This document shows, one piece after another, positions 16,874-25,769 of a stretch of 64,000 nucleotides of DNA. Every line of letters begins with the position of its first letter. The stretch's first letter is position 1. The notes below the pieces were generated by a model. It had not been told where the DNA came from. It was given only the letters and a program-made list of their open reading frames with translations, and made no database searches. This DNA is from SB11 sp943370295 (GTDB lineage Bacteria; Bacteroidota; Bacteroidia; UBA8524), in the NCBI GenBank assembly GCA_943370295.1, contig CALRQL020000011.1, positions 41,352-105,351 of the forward strand, written 5' to 3'. The translations under genes were made by a program, and so were the position numbers.

Positions 16874-19276
16874 TTATAGTTCTCCGTCAAAGTTATACGC
16901 ATCGTTGGTAGCTTGGCTGTTGTTTTCGCCACCACCGTTGGTGCGGTTACGTCCGTCATTATTACGGTCGCGGTTATCGTTGCGAGGGCCACGGTCACGA
17001 TTATCATTACGTGGGCCACGGTCGCGGTTATCACGTCCGCCACGGTCACGGTTGTCGTTACGTGGGCCGCGGTTATCGCGTCCCCTGTCTCCACCACGGT
17101 CGCGGTTATCACGACGCTCACGGCCTTCGTTTTCGTCAGGCTCAGGCATACCCTCAGGGCGTGGTAACAATACTTTACGGCTCAAACGGTATTTACCGGT
17201 TTTCTTATCTACTTCAATAAGCTTCACTTTCACCTCTTCGCCAACTTCCATTACACCTTCCATGCTGGGAAGTTTCTTCCAGCTGATTTCAGAAATGTGC
17301 AACAAACCGTCTTTACCGGGTAAAAATTCAACAAATGCACCAAACTCTGTAATGGTTTTCACCACACCTTCGTACACTTCGCCAACTTCAGGAACAGCAA
17401 TAATGCCTTCGATAATCTTCACGGCTTTTTCCATGCCTGCCTTATCGTTGCTGGCAATCTCAACAATACCTTTGTTACCTTCTTCAGTGATGCTGATAGA
17501 AGTACCGGTTTCTTTTTGGATGCCTTGAATCATTTTACCACCGGGTCCGATAATTGCACCGATAAACTCAGTAGCAACATCTATGCGCACAATACGTGGA
17601 GTGTGTGGTTTGTAATCAGATGCAGGTTCAGCAATGGTTTTGCTCATCTCGCCCAATATATGCAAGCGGCCTTCTTTGGCTTGGTTAAGCGCTTCTTCAA
17701 CAATTTCCCAGCGCAAACCATCAATTTTGATATCCATTTGTACGGCGGTGATACCATTTTTGGTACCTACCACTTTAAAGTCCATATCGCCCAAGTGGTC
17801 TTCGTCGCCCAAAATATCAGTAAGTATAGAGTATTTACCATTTTCGCCTGAGATAAGCCCCATAGCAATACCCGAAACCATATTTTTTACTTTCACACCG
17901 GCATCCATCAATGCCATGCAGCCTGCGCATACAGTAGCCATTGATGATGAACCGTTTGATTCAAGAATATCAGATACTACACGGATTACATAAGGGTTTA
18001 CATCATCGCCGGGTAATATCTTTTTCAAACCGCGCATGGCAAGGTTACCGTGCCCGATTTCACGACGGGCAGGTCCGCGGTTTGGTTTTACTTCACCTGT
18101 TGAAAAACCGGGGAAGTTGTAGTGCAGCATAAAACGGTTGAAACCACTGTTCATTGGGCTGTCAAGCATTTGCTCGTCCAATTTGCTGCCCAAAGTAACA
18201 CTGGTTAGCGATTGGGTTTCACCCCTTGTAAATATAGCCGAACCGTGTGCCGATGGTAGATAGTTAACCTCAGTCCATATTGGGCGCACCTCGTTTAGTT
18301 TACGTCCGTCCAAACGCACTTTTTCGTTCAATACCATGTTACGCATGGCATCGTACTGCACGTGGCCGTAGTACTTTTTCACCAAGCCTTTCACCTCATC
18401 GGTGGTATCTTCGGGCATGGCGGCAATATATTCTTTAACAATTTCTGAGAATGCTTTACCGCGTTCTTTTTTAGGGGCTTGTGATTTAGCAATAGCATAC
18501 ACCTTGTCGTACAAATCAGCATATACTTTTTTCTTTACCTCTTCATCATTCACTTCATGCACATACTCCATACGAGGTTTGCGTCCGCCTAAAAGGTCAC
18601 AAAGTTCAAGCTGTGCCTGGCAGTGCTTTTTAATTGCATCGTGTGCAAATTTCAAAGCTTCTACCATATCAGCTTCAGATATCTCATTCATCTCACCTTC
18701 CACCATGTTTATATCATTCATGGTACCGGCAACAATCATATCAATATCACTGTTCTCAAGTTCGCTCTTGTATGGGTTTATCACCAATTTACCGTCAATA
18801 CGTCCTACACGCACTTCGCTCATAGGTCCGTTAAAAGGTAAATCAGTCAGCATAATGGCCGACGAGGCTGCTAAGCCTACTAAACAGTCAGGCATGATGT
18901 TTTCGTCAGATGAAATAAGAGTTAGCATTACCTGCGTATCAGCATGGTAATCTTCAGCAAATAGAGGACGTATAGCCCTATCAACCAATCGGCTGATAAG
19001 AATTTCATAGTCAGAAAGGCGCGCTTCACGCTTCAAAAAACCGCCCGGAATGCGGCCTACAGATGCAAATTTTTCCTGATAATCAACGGTAAGGGGCAAA
19101 AAGTCGGCTCCTTCTTTGTGCTCGGGCGCAGCCACAACGGTTGCTAGTATCATCGTATTGCCCATTTTCAGCACCACTGAACCGTTGGCTTGTTTGGCAA
19201 GCCTGCCGGTTTCAATTTCAATTACTTTTCCGTCACCAAAATCGATTGTCTTGGTAACTCCTAGTGGATTAGACAT
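16874..19276 (-). CDS. pnp: Polyribonucleotide nucleotidyltransferase (PNPase)
   Basis: An 800-residue phosphorolytic 3'-5' exoribonuclease, a trimer acting in mRNA decay. Two RNase PH cores are visible (GFLKREARLSDYEILISRLVDRAIRP; SILTDILGDEDHLGDMDFKV), then a KH domain (IGAIIGPGGKMIQGI) and an S1 domain (GEVYEGVVKTITEFGAFVEFLPGKDGLLHISEISWKK). After S1 comes an unusual tail of about 80 residues built from RDN, RGP and GRD units, ending ATNDAYNFDGEL. The start at 19276 (MSNPLGVTKTIDFGDG) matches the family; the 11 upstream codons overlap the rpsO terminator. It follows rpsO as in most bacteria. Confidence 0.97.
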   Translation of the reverse strand: MSNPLGVTKTIDFGDGKVIEIETGRLAKQANGSVVLKMGNTMILATVVAAPEHKEGADFLPLTVDYQEKFASVGRIPGGFLKREARLSDYEILISRLVDRAIRPLFAEDYHADTQVMLTLISSDENIMPDCLVGLAASSAIMLTDLPFNGPMSEVRVGRIDGKLVINPYKSELENSDIDMIVAGTMNDINMVEGEMNEISEADMVEALKFAHDAIKKHCQAQLELCDLLGGRKPRMEYVHEVNDEEVKKKVYADLYDKVYAIAKSQAPKKERGKAFSEIVKEYIAAMPEDTTDEVKGLVKKYYGHVQYDAMRNMVLNEKVRLDGRKLNEVRPIWTEVNYLPSAHGSAIFTRGETQSLTSVTLGSKLDEQMLDSPMNSGFNRFMLHYNFPGFSTGEVKPNRGPARREIGHGNLAMRGLKKILPGDDVNPYVIRVVSDILESNGSSSMATVCAGCMALMDAGVKVKNMVSGIAMGLISGENGKYSILTDILGDEDHLGDMDFKVVGTKNGITAVQMDIKIDGLRWEIVEEALNQAKEGRLHILGEMSKTIAEPASDYKPHTPRIVRIDVATEFIGAIIGPGGKMIQGIQKETGTSISITEEGNKGIVEIASNDKAGMEKAVKIIEGIIAVPEVGEVYEGVVKTITEFGAFVEFLPGKDGLLHISEISWKKLPSMEGVMEVGEEVKVKLIEVDKKTGKYRLSRKVLLPRPEGMPEPDENEGRERRDNRDRGGDRGRDNRGPRNDNRDRGGRDNRDRGPRNDNRDRGPRNDNRDRNNDGRNRTNGGGENNSQATNDAYNFDGEL

Positions 19277-19299
19277 ATATTGGATTGTATAAATGTGTA

Positions 19300-19334
19300 A
19301 AAATAACAAAAGCCTTATGGCTATAAGGCTTTTG
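19300..19334 (-). terminator. Hairpin between rpsO and pnp
   Basis: CAAAAGCCTTAT / ATAAGGCTTTTG stem (19307-19334) with a T-rich tail on the minus strand, 38 nt after the rpsO stop. It ends transcription from rpsO or, as in other bacteria, may be an RNA-processing site ahead of pnp. Confidence 0.7.
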
Positions 19335-19371
19335 ATTTATTAAGGTTTTAGTTCGTCAAAATATTTTGAAC

Positions 19372-19641
19372 TTATTTCCTAATGTTAAGTTCTTTAATAA
19401 TGGCCCTGTACCTGAAAATGTCTTTCTTGGCCAAGTAGTCCAATAAAGCACGGCGCTTACCTACCAGTTTAATTAGGCTAAGCTCTGCCGAGTGATCCTG
19501 TTTGTTTTCTTTCAGGTGCCCAGTAATGTGTTGTATACGGGCAGTAAAAAGGGCTATTTGAGCCTCGGCACTGCCTGTGTTTGTTTCCGCGCCGCCGTGT
19601 TGTTTAAATATCTCTTTCTTAACTTCTGATGTAACTTGCAT
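19372..19641 (-). CDS. rpsO: 30S ribosomal protein S15
   Basis: An 89-residue primary 16S rRNA-binding protein of the small subunit. It shows the classic GSAEAQIALFTARIQHITGHLKENKQDHSAE and LVGKRRALLDYLAKKD segments. Length is the family standard. It is followed by pnp with a hairpin between, the conserved rpsO-pnp order. A consensus promoter lies upstream. Confidence 0.98.
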   Translation of the reverse strand: MQVTSEVKKEIFKQHGGAETNTGSAEAQIALFTARIQHITGHLKENKQDHSAELSLIKLVGKRRALLDYLAKKDIFRYRAIIKELNIRK

Positions 19642-19674
19642 CGTATTACGGTTTATCTCTTATAAAATAGTGTG

Positions 19675-19706
19675 CAAAGATATTAAGAGTAATAACATAA
19701 AGCAAA
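19675..19706 (-). promoter_or_regulatory. Promoter of rpsO
   Basis: Minus strand: TTTG (19703-19706), 20-nt spacer, TATCTTTG (19675-19682), about 33 nt ahead of the rpsO ATG. Confidence 0.65.
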
Positions 19707-19737
19707 TGTTTGTTTACTTAATGTTAGCATTTATTCA

Positions 19738-20112
19738 TCAATCTTTAATCCTCCAAGGCGGGTTTAGTCTGTTTTCGCCTGCGTGGTAAATGCACAGTTT
19801 ATTTCCGTCGGGGTCGTTAAAATAGGCTTCGCGCCATAACCACGGCTGGTTGGTAGGAGGCATAATAAACACAATGCCCTTATTTTTTAATTGGTTAAAT
19901 GTACTGTCAACATCCTCACACTCAAAATACAACATCGTGTCGGATGGGACTACGTTTTCAGCATGATGTAATGAAAAGGTGGCTTGATTGCCGGGAATTA
20001 TAAACCGAGCATAAATATCGGTAAGAACTATTAACTGAAACCCTAACGTTTTGTAAAAGGCTACAGAGTTGTTGATATTGCTTACCGATACTATTACTTG
20101 GTTTAATTGCAC
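19738..20112 (-). CDS. VOC (glyoxalase-fold) family protein
   Basis: A 124-residue protein of the vicinal oxygen chelate fold. LNQVIVSVSNINNSVAFYKTLGF is the first beta-alpha-beta unit, YFECEDVDSTFNQLKNKG the second, and WREAYFNDPDGNKLCIYH the typical C-terminal metal-side motif with Glu and His. Catalytic activity (lyase, dioxygenase or resistance) cannot be told from sequence. It follows accD by 11 nt on the same strand and is probably co-transcribed. Confidence 0.85.
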   Translation of the reverse strand: MQLNQVIVSVSNINNSVAFYKTLGFQLIVLTDIYARFIIPGNQATFSLHHAENVVPSDTMLYFECEDVDSTFNQLKNKGIVFIMPPTNQPWLWREAYFNDPDGNKLCIYHAGENRLNPPWRIKD

Positions 20113-20123
20113 GGTTAAAATTC

Positions 20124-21005
20124 TTAAGAAGCGGTTTCGACCTTTTTGCTTTTGCTTTTCTTTTCAGTAAGCAGTTGTAGCAATAGCGCCATTTTTTCTT
20201 TCAGTTCAGTACGGGGCACTATAAAATCAAGAAAACCGTGTTCTAACAAAAATTCAGCGCTTTGGAAGCCTTTAGGCAAATCTTTACCAATGGTTTCTTT
20301 AATTACACGGGGACCGGCAAAGCCTATCAGGGCTTCGGGTTCAGATATGTTAAAATCGCCCAGCATTGCAAACGATGCGGTAACACCACCTGTAGTAGGG
20401 TCGGTCATCAGCGATATGTAAGGAATTCCTTCTTTACTCAACAATGCCAATTGTGCACTGGTTTTAGCCATTTGCATCAGCGAGTGGGCAGCTTCCATCA
20501 TGCGGGCACCGCCCGATTTTGAAATTACTAATAAAGGAATATGGTTGGCACGGCTGTGTTGTATGGCGCGTGATATTTTTTCGCCTACCACACTACCCAT
20601 ACTACCGCCAATAAAGTTAAAATCCATACAGGCAACCACTAATGGATGGCCGTCAACCTTACCTACACCGGTGCGCAACGCATCGTGTAAGCCGGTTTTT
20701 TGTATGCTTTCTTCAATACGTTGCTTGTAGCTTTTGCTATCCGTAAACTCCAAAGGGTCAGCACTAAGCATATTAGCGTCTAACTCTTTGTAGTGACCTT
20801 CGTCAAACAAAATCTCAAAATACTCCTCAGAGCCAATTTTGTGGTGGTATTGGCAATGTGGGCATACGTAGTTTGCCTGTTTGTGGTCTTCGGTAAGTGT
20901 AGCCTTTTTACAACGGGGACATTTGTACCATAATCCTTCCGGTGTAGCTTTTTTATCTTTAGTAGAAGTAGATATTCCTTCTTTGAGGCGTTTATACCAA
21001 CTCAT
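20124..21005 (-). CDS. accD: Acetyl-CoA carboxylase carboxyltransferase subunit beta
   Basis: A 293-residue subunit that with AccA transfers the carboxyl group from biotin to acetyl-CoA, the first step of fatty-acid synthesis. The N-terminal zinc ribbon has Cys29, 32, 48 and 51 (CPRC...CPHC). The carboxyltransferase core follows: MDFNFIGGSMGSVVGEKI, SGGARMMEAAHSLMQMAKTS, TDPTTGGVTASFAMLGD and IGFAGPRVI. Length is standard; accA is not in the window. A -7 element TATCTTTG lies at 21103-21110. Confidence 0.97.
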   Translation of the reverse strand: MSWYKRLKEGISTSTKDKKATPEGLWYKCPRCKKATLTEDHKQANYVCPHCQYHHKIGSEEYFEILFDEGHYKELDANMLSADPLEFTDSKSYKQRIEESIQKTGLHDALRTGVGKVDGHPLVVACMDFNFIGGSMGSVVGEKISRAIQHSRANHIPLLVISKSGGARMMEAAHSLMQMAKTSAQLALLSKEGIPYISLMTDPTTGGVTASFAMLGDFNISEPEALIGFAGPRVIKETIGKDLPKGFQSAEFLLEHGFLDFIVPRTELKEKMALLLQLLTEKKSKSKKVETAS

Positions 21006-21102
21006 TTGTTAGTTATTGGGTTTATCCCGGTTATAGGTAGTAGCTTGTTAATCAGTGTGTAGTTTACTGATAACCAACAAAAGTTACCTGCTAACCAAAA
21101 AT

Positions 21103-21110
21103 CAAAGATA
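21103..21110 (-). promoter_or_regulatory. -7 element upstream of accD
   Basis: TATCTTTG on the minus strand, 97 nt before accD. An imperfect inverted repeat GTTATCGG...CCGATAAC (about 21115-21158) lies just upstream, in the gap after fbaB; no T run follows, so I do not call it a terminator. Confidence 0.4.
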
Positions 21111-21184
21111 ATAGTTATCGGCAAACGGAAAACAAATTCTCCGATAACCGGTAACTATTACCCGATTGTATGAAAATTAAAGAA

Positions 21185-22261
21185 TTAAGCGATGGTAACG
21201 TCCTTGTTAAGGTACACATCTTGGATGGCGTTCAACAAAGCAACGCCTTCGTTTATTGGTTTTTGGAAAGCTTTACGACCTGAAATCAAGCCCATACCGC
21301 CGGCACGTTTGTTAATAACTGCCGTGCGTACAGCATCAGCCATATCGGTAGCACCTTTGCTATCGCCACCACTGTTAATCAAACCGGCACGGCCCATGTA
21401 GCAGTTAGCCACTTGGTAACGGCAAAGGTCAATAGGGTTATCGCTTGAAAGCTCGGTGTACATTCTTTCATCCAATTTACCGTAGCTGCTTGAGCCTGTA
21501 TTAAGAGCTTTAAAACCGCCGTTGTTTTCAGGTAATTTTTGTTTGATGATATCGGCTTGGATAGTTACACCCAAGTGGTTGGCTTGGCCTGTTAAATCGG
21601 CAGATACGTGGTAATCAACACCGTCTTTTTTGAAAGCATTGTTACGTACATAGCACCACAACACAGTAGCCATACCCAATTCATGAGCTTCTTCAAAGGC
21701 TTCAGCAACCTCAATAATCTGGCGTGAAGATTCTTCAGAACCAAAATATATGGTAGCACCCACTGCAGTAGCACCTAAGTTCCATGCTTCGCGAACGCTG
21801 CCGAACATAATTTGGTCGAATTTATTAGGGTAAGTAAGCAACTCGTTATGGTTGATTTTTACCATAAAAGGTATTTTGTGAGCATACTTGCGAGACATCA
21901 TAGCAAGGTTACCAAACGTAGTGGCAACAGCATTACAACCGCCCTCAATAGCAAGTTTTACGATGTTTTCAGGGTCAAAGTAAATAGGGTTTTTTGCAAA
22001 CGACGCTCCGCCGCTGTGTTCAATACCTTGGTCAACAGGTAGTATTGATACATAACCGCTACCGGCCAAACGACCAGTGTTATAAATAGCATTAAGGCTA
22101 CGCAACACTTGTGGGTTGCGGTTGCTGTTCACCCAAACGCGCTCGGTGAAATCGGGGCCGGGCAAGTGCAGCATATCTTTTGATACGGTTTTGCTCTCAT
22201 GGTTTAGCAGGGCATCAGCTTTGTCGCCCAGCAGCTCTTGGATTTTCGAAATGTCCATCAT
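21185..22261 (-). CDS. fbaB: Class I fructose-bisphosphate aldolase (FbaB/DhnA type)
   Basis: A 358-residue Schiff-base aldolase that interconverts fructose 1,6-bisphosphate with dihydroxyacetone phosphate and glyceraldehyde 3-phosphate. It follows E. coli FbaB almost end to end: YNTGRLAGSGYVSILPVDQG, ATAVGATIYFGSEESSRQI, KKDGVDYHVSADLTGQANHL, KQKLPENNGG, NCYMGRAGLINSGG and NKRAGGMGLISGRKAFQKP. The start at 22261 (MMDISKIQELLGDKAD) matches the family; a longer reading begins upstream of the -7 element TACCTTTG (22291-22298). Confidence 0.96.
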   Translation of the reverse strand: MMDISKIQELLGDKADALLNHESKTVSKDMLHLPGPDFTERVWVNSNRNPQVLRSLNAIYNTGRLAGSGYVSILPVDQGIEHSGGASFAKNPIYFDPENIVKLAIEGGCNAVATTFGNLAMMSRKYAHKIPFMVKINHNELLTYPNKFDQIMFGSVREAWNLGATAVGATIYFGSEESSRQIIEVAEAFEEAHELGMATVLWCYVRNNAFKKDGVDYHVSADLTGQANHLGVTIQADIIKQKLPENNGGFKALNTGSSSYGKLDERMYTELSSDNPIDLCRYQVANCYMGRAGLINSGGDSKGATDMADAVRTAVINKRAGGMGLISGRKAFQKPINEGVALLNAIQDVYLNKDVTIA

Positions 22262-22290
22262 AGTATGAGGTCGGTTTTTAAAAATTTCGG

Positions 22291-22298
22291 CAAAGGTA
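22291..22298 (-). promoter_or_regulatory. -7 element of fbaB
   Basis: TACCTTTG on the minus strand, 29 nt before the ATG; the -33 box is unclear because a T/A homopolymer fills the spacer region. Confidence 0.5.
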
Positions 22299-22407
22299 TG
22301 TTTTTTTTTGAATGTGCAGAGGTAAACTGTTAACAGCCTATTGTTAGTAGTTGATGAGCAATGCAAGGGGTATTAGCACATTGGTTATTTAGTATATTTG
22401 TTGTTAT

Positions 22408-22833
22408 ATGACGGTTTCTGTTACAAAAATTAGCGACCCTGCAACTTTGCAACGGGCGTTTGATATACGCGTGAAGGTGTTTGTAGATGAACAAGGTGTG
22501 GATAGGGACTTGGAGTACGAGCACGAGGGAGAAAGTACTCATTTTATTGCTTTAGTTGATGGTGAAGAGGCCGGTACTGCCCGTTGGCGCAAAACCGAGA
22601 AAGGAATAAAACTGGAACGCTTTGCTGTATTGCACGATTTTAGAAGTGCAGGTGTGGGCAGGGAATTGGTAAAAGCAGTACTAAATGATATTGATACGAA
22701 AGCACAAAAAGTGTACCTGCACGCCCAAAGCCAAGTAGTTGATTTTTATAAAAAACAAGGGTTTGATCCTGAAGGCGAAGAGTTTGAAGAAGCCGGAATA
22801 AAACACTTTAAAATGGTGTTGAAGGGATTGTAA
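22408..22833 (+). CDS. GNAT family N-acetyltransferase
   Basis: A 141-residue acetyltransferase of the YjcF/ElaA-like type: ALVDGEEAGTARWRKTEKGIKLERFAVL forms the core strands, FRSAGVGRELVKAVL carries the acetyl-CoA loop (RSAGVG) and KVYLHAQSQVVDFYKKQGF is motif B. The FVDEQGVDRDLEYE start is characteristic of this subgroup. Substrate unknown. A -7 element TATATTTG (22393-22400) ends 7 nt before the ATG, so the leader is very short. The dispersed repeat begins right after the stop. Confidence 0.9.
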   Translation: MTVSVTKISDPATLQRAFDIRVKVFVDEQGVDRDLEYEHEGESTHFIALVDGEEAGTARWRKTEKGIKLERFAVLHDFRSAGVGRELVKAVLNDIDTKAQKVYLHAQSQVVDFYKKQGFDPEGEEFEEAGIKHFKMVLKGL

Positions 22834-23130
22834 TACGATGCCGAAACAAGTTCGGCATGACTGGCAGTTTAATGCTTCTTGCACACTCTTAAACTCACCC
22901 CCAAAAAAATAGTCGCCCGACGTTCCCACAGTTGCCCCTCTCCAATTGCAATTAGAGAGGGGAAAAGTGGGGTAATCGTACAATTATTTAGTCGTCAGGG
23001 GTGAGTTAAAAAGGTTTCCTCAGGAACTCAAAACAGATAATTCATTAATCGTAATACGATACCGAAACCAGTTCGGCATGACTGGCTGATGCGGCCTCCC
23101 GTCATCCAGAGCTTGTCTCAGGATCGCATA
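22834..23130. repeat. Dispersed palindromic element, copy B, with flanking repeat words
   Basis: This gene-free stretch (22834-23150) carries the second copy of the 122-bp unit (22889-23010). Its ends TTAAACTCACCCCC and GGGGTGAGTTAAA are inverted repeats, and the inner palindrome (about 22935-22962) is imperfect by one base, unlike copy A. It is preceded by GATGCCGAAACAAGTTCGGCATGAC-type sequence; another such word (CCGAAACCAGTTCGGCATGAC) follows at about 23061-23081. No coding potential. Confidence 0.8.
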
Positions 23131-23150
23131 AGTAAATGTAGCTGGTATTT

Positions 23151-23948
23151 TTAATACGTATTTTTAGACAATACCCGTAGCAACCAGGATAATATGGGTG
23201 CAGGTATGATGCGCTTTACAGCAACAGTTATTTTATCGTTTAGGGTGGGCAAAATCACAGCTTTGTTGGCCGCAAGTCCTTTCACCGCTTTTTGCGCAAT
23301 TTCTTCAGGCTCGGATATGTTGGTAATGTATTTACGCCAACCAATGTTTTTTATCCGTTCACGTACTTCATTGTTGGTAATCATAGGACCGGGGCACAAG
23401 CAACTTACCTGCACTTTACTGTCCCACATTTCAGCACGCAAAGCCCTCGAAAAGGTTAAAATAAACGATTTTGAGGCTGAGTACAGTGCTTTGTAGGGTA
23501 GCGGAAAAAAGGCAGCCATACTGGCTACATTAAGCACAAATGCAGGAGCATTCCCTATTAGTCGATGTATAACCTTATGGGTAAGGTTATGGGTAAACAC
23601 AATATTTAGCTGCAACAGTTTTTGGAAAAAGGCTGTATCCGTTGCTTCATAGTTGGCTGTGTAGCCCATACCCACGTTATTTACTAATCCTTTCAGGGCA
23701 ATATTGTTTTCGGTTAGCCAAGCATCAACAGTATCGGCAGCATTGGGTTGCAGCACATCTAAAGCAAGGGTTTCAATGGTTAAAGAGGGGCACTTTGCTA
23801 GTATTTCAGCTTTAACATTGTTTAACTCATCTTGTAATAACGATAAAAGAATAAGCGAGTGTCCTTGTTTTGCCATTTCAAGCGCAAGGCAGCGGCCAAG
23901 TCCGGCACCGGCACCAGTTATGAGCACATAGTTTATTTGTTGTTTCAC
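23151..23948 (-). CDS. Classical SDR family oxidoreductase
   Basis: A 265-residue short-chain dehydrogenase. Cofactor motif TGAGAGLGRC at residues about 11-20, NNVGMG structural motif, catalytic Ser in NVASMAAF and YSASK. The C-terminus is hydrophobic with IIPAPILSWLLRVL, suggesting membrane association, as in 17-beta-hydroxysteroid or long-chain acyl reductases. Substrate not determinable. It begins 4 nt after the epimerase gene ends and is in the same operon. Confidence 0.9.
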   Translation of the reverse strand: MKQQINYVLITGAGAGLGRCLALEMAKQGHSLILLSLLQDELNNVKAEILAKCPSLTIETLALDVLQPNAADTVDAWLTENNIALKGLVNNVGMGYTANYEATDTAFFQKLLQLNIVFTHNLTHKVIHRLIGNAPAFVLNVASMAAFFPLPYKALYSASKSFILTFSRALRAEMWDSKVQVSCLCPGPMITNNEVRERIKNIGWRKYITNISEPEEIAQKAVKGLAANKAVILPTLNDKITVAVKRIIPAPILSWLLRVLSKNTY

Positions 23949-23952
23949 AGTT

Positions 23953-24942
23953 TTAGTTTAGGGGGCTGCCATTTTGCAGCCATGCTACCGTTTTTTTCAC
24001 GCCTACCTCAAAAGAAGTGGGAGTGTGGTTTAGTTCAGCCTGGGCTTTGGCACTGTTTAATATCCAGTTTTTCATGTATCGTTTTGCCCATTGCGGTGTT
24101 ATCAGCGGGGTACGACCAAGGTGAGCCAACAGCAACATTATGTATGATACTGCCATTATCAGCCACACAGGGGTGTATATCATCTTTTGGCGGGCATTGG
24201 TAGCTTGTTTCACTGCCCCGAAATATTCATCGAAACTAAGGTTTTCACCACCAATTATATAGCGGTTTCCACCGTTGCCTAATGTTAATGCATTTTCGCA
24301 GGCTTGCACCACATCATCGATAAAAACATAATTCCCAATACTTTTACCGTTGCCGGGTATTATGCGCCACCCTTGTATTACTTGTTGTATTAGTCGTGTT
24401 CCTGCGTTGGCTTCGGTCAACTGACCAGGGCCATATACACGGGTGAGGTTTAGCGACAGTGTGGTTATTTCAGGGCTATTTTGTTCAAGCACCCAATCAT
24501 CGGCTATCGCTTTTGTGCGCTCGTATTCATTAAAGAAAGTAACCTTACGCACCGAGTTTTCAGTAATGGGTGTATCCCCTTCGCTGGGTCCGTATATGCC
24601 CGCTGATGAGATAAGGATAAAACGCTTGATACCTGCTGTTTTTGCGGCATTAAACACGTTTTTGGTGCCGTTAATGTTTATCTCTTCAAATAATTCAATT
24701 TGTTTGGTGTAAATAGCTGCGTATGCAGCTGCGTGCAGGCATACATCGCAACCCGTTGCAGCAGCGCTTAGCCGTTCAGGTTGGTGTAAATCACCCTCAA
24801 ATAAGATAATATTGGGGTGTTGCAGTAATTGTGCTTTTTTGGGGCTGCGCACCAAAGCGTGTAACACGTGTCCTTTGTTGGCAAGGTGCAGTGCTACTTG
24901 CCTGCCTATGTACCCTGTAGCTCCTGTTATAAAAATCTTCAT
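23953..24942 (-). CDS. NAD-dependent epimerase/dehydratase (DFR/3-beta-HSD-like)
   Basis: A 329-residue extended SDR: TGATGYIGR at residues 6-14, ILISSAGIYGPSEGD, catalytic YERTK, and a C-terminal half with NRYIIGGENLSFDEYF and a hydrophobic helix VWLIMAVSYIMLLLAHLG. This arrangement is seen in dihydroflavonol-4-reductase-like and sterol-dehydrogenase-like enzymes that act on hydrophobic substrates. Together with the adjacent SDR it may process a lipid or isoprenoid substrate; that is inference. Confidence 0.88.
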   Translation of the reverse strand: MKIFITGATGYIGRQVALHLANKGHVLHALVRSPKKAQLLQHPNIILFEGDLHQPERLSAAATGCDVCLHAAAYAAIYTKQIELFEEININGTKNVFNAAKTAGIKRFILISSAGIYGPSEGDTPITENSVRKVTFFNEYERTKAIADDWVLEQNSPEITTLSLNLTRVYGPGQLTEANAGTRLIQQVIQGWRIIPGNGKSIGNYVFIDDVVQACENALTLGNGGNRYIIGGENLSFDEYFGAVKQATNARQKMIYTPVWLIMAVSYIMLLLAHLGRTPLITPQWAKRYMKNWILNSAKAQAELNHTPTSFEVGVKKTVAWLQNGSPLN

Positions 24943-24976
24943 CGGTAAAACCCCCCTATCACAAAAATATATCGTG

Positions 24977-25681
24977 TTATAACTTTCTCAAATTCACAGT
25001 CATTGCCGGGTTAGCTTTTATCGCTACCAAACTGTTTGATACTGCCAGTGTTAGGTGTATCAACCACGCCGCCCAAAAGTTACCGGTGTGCCAGCTAACA
25101 AGGCACAGCACCACTCCAAAGGGTAGCGAGGCAATAATCTCAAGTTTGCCTTTGGGCAAATGCGCCAACGCATACAGTATGCAATTGATGGTAATGTTTA
25201 ACCACAATGGCAATATCTCTATTCCTGAAAAGAACAAAACCCCTCTGAACAGAAACTCGTATCCCAGCAAATAAAGTGCCCAGCCAAACAGGTAGTAAGC
25301 CAGCAGGCTAATGCTCCATAACGGGGAACGAATCTGCGGATATAAGGCATAGTTTGCAGGTTTTCCGGCACGTATCAGGTTTACTATCAGTACCAATCCG
25401 CCCAATATTCCCCACCACATAAGTGTAAGCGGTACGTTGGTAAATTCTAAGCCCAATGCTGTTGTATCAAAATCATTTAAAAAAGGGAGTACGGTAAGGG
25501 GGAGCAGCATCATGGTAACGAAGCCGGTAAATTTTTCAAGCCCCACGTACAGTTGGTTGGCTTTGTAAGTGCCGTACTTTAGCCACAAGTAATTCTCTAC
25601 CTTTTTTCTGTTATACAATAAGAGAAAGTAAAAGGCAAAGCCTACTAAAAATAGGGTATATGCGGCAATGAATATTTGCAA
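24977..25681 (-). CDS. CPBP family intramembrane protease-like protein
   Basis: A 234-residue membrane protein with six or so hydrophobic segments. CPBP (Abi/Rce1-like) motifs are visible: YEFLFRG near residue 145, ALAH about 30 residues later, and IHLTLAVSN near the end. The first motif has Tyr where the classical EExxxR has its first Glu, leaving one Glu and Arg; this variant occurs in relatives, so activity is uncertain. Substrate unknown. It lies 34 nt upstream of the epimerase gene on the same strand. Confidence 0.82.
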   Translation of the reverse strand: MQIFIAAYTLFLVGFAFYFLLLYNRKKVENYLWLKYGTYKANQLYVGLEKFTGFVTMMLLPLTVLPFLNDFDTTALGLEFTNVPLTLMWWGILGGLVLIVNLIRAGKPANYALYPQIRSPLWSISLLAYYLFGWALYLLGYEFLFRGVLFFSGIEILPLWLNITINCILYALAHLPKGKLEIIASLPFGVVLCLVSWHTGNFWAAWLIHLTLAVSNSLVAIKANPAMTVNLRKL

Positions 25682-25769
25682 AACGGCAACAAAATTAGCA
25701 GTTATGTATATTAAGAAGGCATTAATTATTGACAGAGTGTAGGAAAACGCCGATTAATCAGCAGGTTAT

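Noticed and set aside
16940..17130. CRISPR-like periodic DNA
   Set aside because: The period comes from repeated codons for RDN/RGP in pnp; there are no unique spacers and the frame is coding.
16905..17528. Long Arg/Ser/Pro-rich plus-strand reading frames opposite the pnp 3' end
   Set aside because: They are shadows of the repetitive RDN/RGP codons of PNPase; no signal, promoter or ribosome site supports them.
21112..21165. Terminator or riboswitch in the fbaB-accD gap
   Set aside because: An inverted repeat is present but has no T run and no recognisable riboswitch core.
22834..23150. Insertion sequence with gene
   Set aside because: Inverted ends exist but there is no transposase frame inside; it is kept as a short repeat only.
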